A DNA stretch of 64,000 nucleotides from Gimesia sp. GTDB taxonomy: Bacteria; Planctomycetota; Planctomycetia; Planctomycetales; Planctomycetaceae. How positions within the stretch are numbered: the stretch's first letter is position 1; every line of letters begins with the position of its first letter. Position numbers and translations under genes: made by a program. The stretch lies in contig PAJV01000075.1 of assembly GCA_002706765.1 (NCBI GenBank), positions 1-64,000 on the forward strand. The letters run 5' to 3'. Below are positions 57,380 through 64,000 of this stretch, piece after piece. Under the pieces are notes generated by a model. The model saw only the letters and a program-made list of their open reading frames with translations. It did no database searches and had not been told where the DNA came from.

Positions 57380-58303
57380 TGGTTCGGGATTTTCATCTGC
57401 GGAGAGTGGGGGACTTCTTTTATAATGCTTTGTGAAACGGGGCAGGGGACGTTAATACCAGCACTGTCGGGCAAGCCGAACAGTGGGACGCGCTCGTCTG
57501 ATCTGGCAGGGAAGATTGCAATTACTTAAGAGGTTCCGGGTGCCATGGCGGACTTGACCGGCCGTGCCGAATGGGTGTGGAGAGCCTGGTGCTGAATTGT
57601 GCGTGGCAGCTGCGACCTCCTGCTCGCTGCGCTCGGCCCGAATTGTATTCGGGCTTACCCTGTTTTGTTGGACGGCGGGCTGTTTGTTCGCGCACTGTCG
57701 GCAAGCCGAACAGTGGCACACGCCCGGGGGAGAGGGTAATGGATATTTGCTATTGTGGGAGGTTCATTCTTGTGTTCGCGCTGTTGATCTGGAGTCCTTT
57801 GGCTGGGGGTTTCTGGTTCCGTTGCATATCAGAATTTTCATGTTGGATTATTTTCGGGAAGGGCGTGAGGAGGTCAAGGGGGATGAATCATATCATGTGG
57901 CGATACGGGTTGAAGTCGAACCGATGCCGGGGTGATCAGTGGCGGTGCCGGGGCGATGTGCTGCGATGTGCGGCGACCCGCAGGGTTACATCACGAACGG
58001 GTGCGGTTTCAGGCAGTGCAAATCGGGAAAAAACAGGCTGTTTTGTAGTGAAGACCGGGAACAGTTGGCTGGTGTTTCAGTGCACTGTAAACTGGTCACG
58101 CGCGCGACTCAGTTAGGTGCTTATTCTGGTTGGGGGCAGGGGGGAGTCAAGTCGAATCTTTTCAGTATGTGAGTGCAGGGAGTGAATCTGTTTTCAGGAA
58201 TAGTACCAGGAGAGGGGAGGTGAAGTGAGTGAAACTGAGAACGGGAAACAAAAACAGGCTGCTTACCGTGATGGATAAGCAGCCTGGAAGTGGAGGCGGC
58301 GGG
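57380..58303 (+). repeat. Dispersed ~0.9-kb repeat, copy B
   Basis: Partner of 9232-10339 in the same orientation, shorter in the middle. It contains the internal direct repeat (about 57460 and 57690), the CCCGAATTGTATTCGGG palindrome, and the hairpin at 58256-58285. A frame reading CGDPQGYITNGCGFRQ is kept in both copies, and two of the base differences there are synonymous, which hints at a decayed gene, but that frame has stops in both copies. Between 57167 and 57380 a GGGTCGACCC-type palindrome (57208-57226) is also seen. Confidence 0.75.
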
Positions 58304-58538
58304 AAGGCAGTTTTCAATACAAAGTGTCGTTGTAAGATTCAATAGATCATTGTCTTAGGTGAATCATGGTTTTTTGATTTTTTTTGAAAATCGTAAAAAT
58401 CAGACACGAAATCAGACACATCAGACATGGGTGGAGATGTGCATGGGGTGACTTAGTGGAGGTGAGTAACCTCTAACCTGCATTGTGATACAAATGCAGG
58501 TCTAGGGCCTTGATCGCCGGAGTATTTCGAAAGGAAAG

Positions 58539-58569
58539 CTCTCGGCGGACGAAATTCTTCCGCCGAGAG
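58539..58569 (-). terminator. Stem-loop terminator of the Csp-type gene
   Basis: CTCTCGGCGGA and TCCGCCGAGAG form a perfect 11-bp GC-rich stem with a 9-base loop; on the minus strand it is followed by CTTTCCTTTCG. It lies about 80 bases after the stop of the copper-type protein gene. A second hairpin, CCTGCATT..AATGCAGG, lies at 58477-58500. Confidence 0.5.
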
Positions 58570-58652
58570 TCGATTTCCAGAGCGGCGTCTGCATGGAAAC
58601 AGACCATTCTGATTGCTGGGAAACCAAATCGAGGATAAAAGACATGCGAAGA

Positions 58653-58991
58653 CTAAACGCCAGCACCTGACATCTGCCGACACTCATCCGCACAGCGGCG
58701 GCATTCCTCCGCACAACGTTTGCAGTGTTCAACCTCGTGCTTTTCGCATTCAGCACCGCAAGCATCGCAGACTTCGGCGCACAGGCGGCAAAGTTCAGCC
58801 GCAAATTGTGAGTCGCGACTCATCCATGCTGTGGCCCCCCAACAGGCTTCTGCACAGTCCCGGTCGAGGCGGATGCACTCAGCCATCTTCTTGACATCCT
58901 GCTCGCTGAGGCAGGCATCTGCACAATTTTCACATTCCTTCGCACACTTGACGCAGGCTTCAATACACGATTTGTACTTCTCTTGAGCCAT
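58653..58991 (-). CDS. Four-helix-bundle copper-storage-type protein (DUF326/Csp-like)
   Basis: 112 residues with 19 cysteines, mostly spaced CxxxC or CxxC down amphipathic helices: C9, C13, C16, C20, C23 and C27 in the first helix and C90, C93, C97, C100 and C104 in the last. This is the pattern of the cytosolic Csp3/DUF326 family, in which cysteines line the core of a four-helix bundle and bind many Cu(I) ions. No signal peptide, so cytosolic. Own terminator downstream. A TolC-type efflux gene is 3.8 kb away; a link to metal handling is possible but not shown. Confidence 0.85.
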   Translation of the reverse strand: MAQEKYKSCIEACVKCAKECENCADACLSEQDVKKMAECIRLDRDCAEACWGATAWMSRDSQFAAELCRLCAEVCDACGAECEKHEVEHCKRCAEECRRCADECRQMSGAGV

Positions 58992-59192
58992 TAAATCTTC
59001 CTCCTGATAGAAATATATACGGGCATAGTCCGCTCACTTTGTCGGACTATTCTCATGATCGTGCAGCAAACCACGTTCCCAAGATGTTGGTTTTGTTAAT
59101 TTGCTAAATTGAATGGGAAACTCCCATCTCTTCCGTGGCAGTCCATCTGGAAAGGAAACGGAAGCCGACTGCTCTTCCAAAATCTGCCTTCA

Positions 59193-59474
59193 CTAAGGGG
59201 ACAGCACCAATAACAGTCTGCCCTCTATCATTAAATCGATCAGGTAATCTGAATTGTCCCGTGCCAATGCCCAGAATGTTTCTGAAATCGAATCCATCAG
59301 GTCACGAACAGAAAGTGTAGTTTGTGACGGATATCCTAGTGATAATATGATGGCATCAACCCCCTCTTTGTCAAATTGCTACAACTCTTTAATGGCACTG
59401 ATTCCAGCTTGAGATTGAACGCCGTCTATATAGATTTCTTCAATTAGTTCTTCCGGTTTATTATTATATGTCAC
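59193..59474 (-). pseudogene. Small gene interrupted by one in-frame TAG
   Basis: A GTG at 59474 has a strong GGAGGT 8 bases upstream. The frame reads MTYNNKPEELIEEIYIDGVQ, SQAGISAIKEL, then TAG (codon 32), then goes on without another stop for 61 codons: QFDKEGVDAIILSLGYPSQT, TLSVRDLMDSISETFWALAR, DNSDYLIDLMIEGRLL, and ends at 59193. Both halves look like one protein with steady codon use, so this is either a recent nonsense mutation, a readthrough case or a base error. Family not recognised. Confidence 0.6.
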
Positions 59475-60259
59475 TGGTATTTACCTCCCAAAAACACAAA
59501 GGACCATTTTAGATCAAATGTGTATTTAGTTGGATCGCCAAATGCAATATCTTTATTTCTAAGGAGATAGAGGACTTAAAAACAGCAGATCGCAAAGTTT
59601 AAGAAAACGAAATAGAAACGCAGTTGAATAAATAAAAGAAGTAAATGAAAGTATGAATATTCATTTTGTTGATGCGTCAAGTATTAAAAAGAGAATATTT
59701 AATCGCCAGACGTTTTAAGAGCTTGAACAGACAATAGTTTCTATCAATAATCAATAAATACGTCTGTTGTTCATTTCGTATTCGCTTTGAAGAGAGCTCA
59801 GAATAGGGCTAAAGTAACTGCGAATCTATGTGGTCAACACATTTGAAAACTACGAAGTTGACATAGAAGTCACACTAACAGTAAAGCCTTTATTACAAAA
59901 GAAAATTAAGAGAATACTGTTTTTTCAGTTCTCTGGATGATCTCGAATCATATCTCACACTGGATCTTTTCAGTTTTTCTCTTTTCAATAAATTCCGTTC
60001 TCGACGCAATTTCTGTCGTACGAGAATTTGAATATACCTATGTGGAGCTATTAACTCGATAGATTAAATCGAAGAATTGAATTTGTAGTTTGTGCTTGAT
60101 TCCGCATGACACAAAGGGGCGATAAATACGGTATCAGCGGATCGATACCAGTTTGGAATTTTGTGCAAGATGTCCAATTCATATTGGAAAGGGATTTCCA
60201 ACAACACGATAATAATTAAAACAAAAAATGCTCACTGTTTATTATGGAGGTAGACCAAC
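59475..60259. other. AT-rich intergenic region, no gene seen
   Basis: About 785 bases that look clearly poorer in GC than the window as a whole. Many short frames on both strands but none with a ribosome site and a protein-like product. It may be decayed accessory DNA. Confidence 0.45.
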
Positions 60260-60631
60260 ATGCAATACTTCTATATCACGGACGATAATGCTCTTGTGCT
60301 GATACACTCTTTCGAAATACAGAAAGGGCAGCGTAACACCTTCCGAAAACCATCACTCGGAGATGATGTTTTCCATCGGGGAAGATTGCTACCTGATACT
60401 TTCAATCTATCTGCGAATGTATTAGCACAAGAAGGTCATACGATCATGATTCTTGATGAGGATTTTAACATCTATGAGTGCCTTGTAAGTAGCGTTTTTG
60501 TTTCACACGGTTACGCAAATATTAACGGCTATGTTTTTTGTCATTGGGTAGTCGACCCACAGGATCAGACTGAGGCAAAAGAAAAAATGGAACAGGCAAT
60601 AAGAGTAGGAGACCAAGGTATTCGTGTTTGA
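60260..60631 (+). CDS. Hypothetical protein, 123 residues
   Basis: GGAGGT lies 9 bases before the ATG. The product MQYFYITDDNALVLIHSFEI, FRKPSLGDDVFHRGRLLP, LAQEGHTIMILDEDFNIYEC, VSHGYANINGYVFCHWVV is a mixed alpha/beta cytoplasmic protein. I do not recognise the family. It lies in an AT-rich patch with two other small broken genes, which suggests accessory DNA. Confidence 0.7.
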   Translation: MQYFYITDDNALVLIHSFEIQKGQRNTFRKPSLGDDVFHRGRLLPDTFNLSANVLAQEGHTIMILDEDFNIYECLVSSVFVSHGYANINGYVFCHWVVDPQDQTEAKEKMEQAIRVGDQGIRV

Positions 60632-60801
60632 CTATCTCCCGGTAAAAATCAGGAGAGTAATTACACCTAATCCGATAGAAGACCATTTCCAATCAAATTT
60701 CTGGATATTAAAGCAGACCTCATGAGTACAGTTTGTAAATACCGATAATGATTGATCGGGATGATCAGAAGCTTATATGAAATTCACTGGGATAGACAGA
60801 A

Positions 60802-61226
60802 ATGGATGCTGTGCATCTCATCGTTATGCAGTTTCAAATTCTTCCTTTTACTCAAAAAAAAGGCTGTCTCATAGGTATGGCGTACTGCCCTGTGTTCGAC
60901 AACGAAGAAGTAGACAACAGCTTCAACGAGTTTAATTATTTCCCATTGGAACTTGATACGCTGGACAGGCTGACCAGCGAAATCAAAGTTACTCCATTAA
61001 GTGATTTTGTTTATCATGATCCAGATTCTTCACCGACACTCTACTTAGAAATAGAGGACGGAATTGAAACGGTAAATTTTTGATTAAACGCATAGCTGAT
61101 TGCAAGGATGAGGATTTCGAATCGTTTACCAAAGAAGATATTCAAGAAGAACTTGTTCTTCTGAAAGAAACGTTGGAACCTTATTCCGATCTCAATACCC
61201 GTTTTGCAATCACGCTGATTTATTGA
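60802..61226 (+). pseudogene. Small hypothetical gene with a frame change near 61080
   Basis: The first frame gives MQFQILPFTQKKGCLIGMAY, DNEEVDNSFNEFNYFPLELD and ends LYLEIEDGIETVNF at 61083. A second frame, overlapping at 61080, reads LIKRIADCKDEDFESFTKED, IQEELVLLKETLEPYSDLNT, RFAITLIY and stops at 61226. The seamless join suggests one gene split by a single-base change, although two overlapping genes cannot be excluded. Unknown family. Confidence 0.5.
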
Positions 61227-61442
61227 TGCGTTGCATTCAACTTTCATCGTCGAATTGATTTGTCGCAGCTCGATGTAGGCGAGAATCATATGGGAGCTGG
61301 TGGCCCGGAACAGATAGCTTGAGTTCAATGCCCATTTCCATCTGATTAGCCAGATCTTGCAAGCATGAAACAAGAGCTGTGGAGAACTGTGGTTAGATCT
61401 GGCGTTGATAGATCACACAGACATACCTCGTTCGGATTACTT

Positions 61443-61871
61443 TCAAGCTTTCATGTGGTGAAGAACAGCAACAATGAGTTCACTCTTCTTCAACGGTATT
61501 TCGAGATATTCATTGCAACCTGCTTGAAACCAAGACTGTTTCAATTCATCTGAACCAAACGCTGTCATGGCAATGATTGGACCTTCATACCCAAGTTCAC
61601 ATATTTGTCTGGTGGATTCAATATCATCTATTTCCGGCATTTGAAAATCCATTATGATGACATCAAATAACGTCGGTGTTTTTCTTACGACATCGACTGC
61701 CGACCGCCCGCTGCACTCCAGAGTGACTTCTGCTCCTGCCATCTGAAGGAACCCAAGATAGAGACGCCCCTGATCTGGACAGTCTTCGGTAAGCAACACG
61801 TGCAGACTGTCAACAGGGGGGGCCGGTCTGAGACGAATCAGTTTCGCTGGTAGTTGCGTAAGATCTATGAT
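61443..61871 (-). pseudogene. Response-regulator receiver domain, remnant of a hybrid sensor kinase
   Basis: The frame is open from 61871 (IDLTQLPAKLIRLRPAPPVD) into a CheY-like domain: VLLTEDCPDQGRLYLGFLQM with the acidic pair E-D, phospho-accepting Asp in VIIMDFQMPEID, and the Lys region EIPLKKSELI. A GTG at 61799 could start a free receiver domain. The residues before it look like the linker that joins a kinase core to a receiver domain, and the frame starts just where the IS21 remnant ends, so I infer a hybrid kinase cut by the insertion. Confidence 0.7.
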
Positions 61872-61874
61872 CTA

Positions 61875-62460
61875 ACGCGGTAGCCCGCCTGGTAGGGAAC
61901 TGTGAGCGGACCGTGACGACTGAGTTCCTGCGTCTGAAAATCCCTTTTTGTTTGACGATTATTTCTGTCTGGTACGACGACCGAATGAAAAAGGCCATGT
62001 CGAACGGTTACTGGACTATACCAGCAGGAACTTTCTGGTTCCCGTCTCCCGGGTTGCTTCTCTGGAAGCCCTGAGCCAGTAGTTAGTGCAATGCTGCCGG
62101 AACGATCTGCAGCGTCAGTTGCGGGGACAGACCTCCCCCAAACACAGCCTGCTGGCGGAAGAACAACGGGAGTTCCTGCGCCCCCGCATTCGAAGACTGC
62201 CGACTGAGACAGGCTCACGCCGATTCCCTGTCGCTGGTCCGCTTTGATACCAACAGTGACTCGGTCCCTCCCAAAATATGCCTACCGTCAGATCATTATC
62301 GTGGCCTCTATTGCCGAAGTGCGTCTGTTGTTTGAAGAGACGTTAACGTTAATCGCCCGGCACAAGCGGGACTGGGGGCGGGAACAGACCTGTTTTAACC
62401 CGATCCATTACCTGACTTTACTGGAACGGAAGCCGGAATGCTTTGCATATCGATGTTTTA
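61875..62460 (+). pseudogene. istA: IS21-family IstA transposase remnant
   Basis: Pieces in several frames match the C-terminal half of IstA: AVARLVGNCERTVTTEFLRL, FDDYFCLVRRPNEKGHVERL, LDYTSRNFLVPVSRVASLEA then a stop, LLAEEQREFLRP, and KYAYRQIIIVASIAEVRLLF, FEETLTLIARHKRDWGREQT, NPIHYLTLLERKPECFAY. Several frameshifts and stops separate them; the catalytic DDE part is missing. Clearly dead. Confidence 0.8.
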
Positions 62461-62752
62461 ATCTCTGCCAGGCACAAGAAACTCTTCCGATAAACCGTAC
62501 AAGAAATCGGGAGGTAAAATGAGGGATTTACAGCAATTGTCCGGACAAAATACTCTTCTATTAGCGATTAAGTAGAATGGCAAACAATTCAGGTAGTGGC
62601 GAGAGAATGGAAAGACGAAGTATCAAAAGGCCTCTGATGTACATTCTGGATAGTCTGTTCGCGCAATTCGTATTTCTCTGAATTTATTTTTCTGCATTTG
62701 CTTATCGCTCCGATCAAAAACATTTTGGTCAGAAAGTGCTTCGAGGTATTCA

Positions 62753-64000
62753 ATGCCAATTTCCGTATTCTGTAAAAAGTCCTTTCTACTCAGTATCTTA
62801 TGCGGAATGGTTTTACCTCAGCTAAGCAGCGCGCAAGTCTCGGGACCTTATGTTCCACCCGCAATCGAGCCGAAACAGTCCCATTCAGATGATGATCCGG
62901 TGGGCCGGCGTTTTGTTCCTCCCCTGTCATTACCTCCCTCTCCGGCTGGTGTAGAAAGTCTGATGAAACAGCAGACTCAGAAAGAGGAAGGAGCATCAGG
63001 TCTGACTCTCGAAAGCCTGCTGTCAATGGCAATGGAGAGTAATCCAACATTAGTTCAGGCGCAACAACAGGTTCAAGGTACGCTGGGCAAGGCGATTGAG
63101 GCTGGCTTGTATCCGAATCCTACCTTCTATTACATAGCGGAACAGATCTTCGTTGATTCTTCAACAGACACTGATACACCGGGCGAATTTCAGGGAGGTG
63201 CAATACAGCAGGAATTCGTTACGGCAAATAAACGAGAGATCAGCCGACGAAAGTATCAGCAGAGAGCAAAAACCGCAGAATGGCTGGCAGTGGCTCAGCA
63301 ATGGCGGGTCTGTAATGATATCCGCATTCATTTCTGGAATACATTGGGCCACCGACAAATTGTAGACATCCGGCGCGAATTGCTCAAAGCTGCTGAAGAC
63401 AAATCACTGACCACGCGGGAACGCTATAACTTAGGTCAGGCCACGCGGGCGGAACTGCATCTTTCGAATGTCGCTTTACAGCGCGCTCGACTTTCCTTCC
63501 TGAATGCGGAAAACATGTACCAGAGTCAGTTCACGATTCTAAGCTCACTGGCTGGTCTGGAACTTGATCCGCAACCACTGAAAGGAAATATCAGCGAAGG
63601 AACAGAAACGTTGATTGACTTTCATACTGCTGTCGAAAAATTATATTCAGACAGTCCTGAAGTACTCGCTGCCACTGCCAAATGGCAGGCAGACTGCATT
63701 ACCCTGGAACGGGAACGGGTTGAACCTGTTCCCAACATATTTGTGAAAGCAGCCACGGGATACAATCATGAATCCCGCGAGCCGGTTGCTTCGGTTCAGG
63801 TTTTTATGGAAGTCCCCATCTTTGATCGCAACCAGGGAACGATTCTGCAGGCCGAAGCGGACCTGGCTCGTCAGAATGCAGAAATCCGTCGCACAAAATT
63901 AAGACTGCGACAGGAGCTTGCCGTGCGTTATCAGAAATATTTGACAGCATTGCAGCATGTGATAGAATTTGAATCGGTCATTCTTCCAGAAGCAAAGGCA
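62753..64000 (+). CDS. TolC-family outer-membrane efflux protein, 3' end outside the window
   Basis: The ATG at 62753 has GAGG 6-9 bases upstream. Signal peptide: FCKKSFLLSILCGMVLPQLS ending near SSAQ. After a Pro-rich linker, the long periplasmic helices of the OEP fold start: LTLESLLSMAMESNPTLVQA, EAGLYPNPTFYYIAEQI; and later LYSDSPEVLAATAKWQADCI and VQVFMEVPIFDRNQGTILQA, the motifs of the second repeat. 416 codons are visible and the frame runs off the right edge, so about the last 10-20% is missing. Likely part of an RND-type metal or drug efflux system such as CzcC. Confidence 0.88.
   Translation, partial: MPISVFCKKSFLLSILCGMVLPQLSSAQVSGPYVPPAIEPKQSHSDDDPVGRRFVPPLSLPPSPAGVESLMKQQTQKEEGASGLTLESLLSMAMESNPTLVQAQQQVQGTLGKAIEAGLYPNPTFYYIAEQIFVDSSTDTDTPGEFQGGAIQQEFVTANKREISRRKYQQRAKTAEWLAVAQQWRVCNDIRIHFWNTLGHRQIVDIRRELLKAAEDKSLTTRERYNLGQATRAELHLSNVALQRARLSFLNAENMYQSQFTILSSLAGLELDPQPLKGNISEGTETLIDFHTAVEKLYSDSPEVLAATAKWQADCITLERERVEPVPNIFVKAATGYNHESREPVASVQVFMEVPIFDRNQGTILQAEADLARQNAEIRRTKLRLRQELAVRYQKYLTALQHVIEFESVILPEAKA

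Noticed and set aside
57571-58116. 181-codon open frame in dispersed repeat copy B.
   Set aside because: Same reasons as for copy A; treated as part of a repeat, not as a gene.
58392-58432. Short ATCAGACAC direct repeats, considered as a CRISPR-like or iteron array.
   Set aside because: Only two or three units of about 10 bases without spacers of constant length.
61041-61373. 110-codon minus-strand frame just after the receiver domain, considered as a histidine phosphotransfer domain.
   Set aside because: No HxxKG motif and no continuity with the receiver frame.

Overview
The window looks like a chromosomal segment of a Planctomycetes bacterium, most likely a Gimesia/Planctomyces-type marine member. 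The evidence is the mix of lineage-typical families: two DUF1559 proteins with prepilin-like N-termini and a late H-x9-DG motif, a PSCyt1/DUF1549/DUF1553 gene followed by a DUF1501 gene, an ECF sigma/FecR pair, LVIVD-repeat proteins, a DUF4838 protein, and a secreted giant protein carrying the LEDRTLL N-terminal motif. Assignment to genus is inference. Most of the window has mid GC by eye; 20250-21720 and 53186-57118 look richer in GC, and 59040-61440 looks richer in AT.

Layout. 1-4091 and 23177-27553 hold two paralogous giant secreted proteins (12-13 propeller-like repeats, Ig-like, cohesin-like and dockerin-like modules, and a C-terminal metzincin zinc motif). Between them lie catabolic and surface genes (PQQ-type propeller, DUF4838, sialidase-like, PSCyt1-DUF1501), an azoreductase with a divergent HxlR regulator, and much debris: IS3 and IS21 remnants, a frameshifted ankyrin gene, an internally deleted DUF4838 gene, and the broken end of a Hint-type polymorphic toxin with an intact toxin tail and a double-CXXCG immunity gene. 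28-33 kb has a small membrane protein, a 1259-residue TPR protein and a resolvase fragment. 33.4-40.2 kb is one long minus-strand operon: ECF sigma, FecR, DUF1559, lipoprotein, two tandem LVIVD proteins and a NIPSNAP protein. 41.4-42.6 kb has a FrnE-like DsbA protein and a DoxX-like protein.

43.1-49.7 kb is a compact eight-gene plus-strand operon and the best candidate for an undescribed system: a radical SAM protein, a small conserved-looking protein, a Ycf46-like AAA+ ATPase, a DUF1257 (Ycf35)-like protein, a DUF2997 protein, a zinc-ribbon membrane protein with a signal-peptidase-like but apparently inactive domain, a TPR protein and a PilT-like ATPase. 49.8-51.8 kb carries a second DUF1559/lipoprotein pair bracketed by ~75-bp direct repeats. 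51.9-57.1 kb is a defence-type locus: a NucS-like/DUF4268 protein and a 1310-residue fusion of a complete HsdM methylase to the HsdR motor, with no HsdS and no HsdR nuclease domain visible.

The right end has a ~0.9-1.1 kb dispersed repeat (second copy near 9.2-10.3 kb), a Csp/DUF326 cysteine-rich copper-type protein, a run of small AT-rich genes of which two are broken by a stop or a frameshift, a receiver-domain remnant cut by an IS21 istA remnant, and the start of a TolC-family efflux protein that runs off the window. No tRNA, rRNA or CRISPR array was seen. All family assignments are from reading the sequence by eye; none was checked by a database search.
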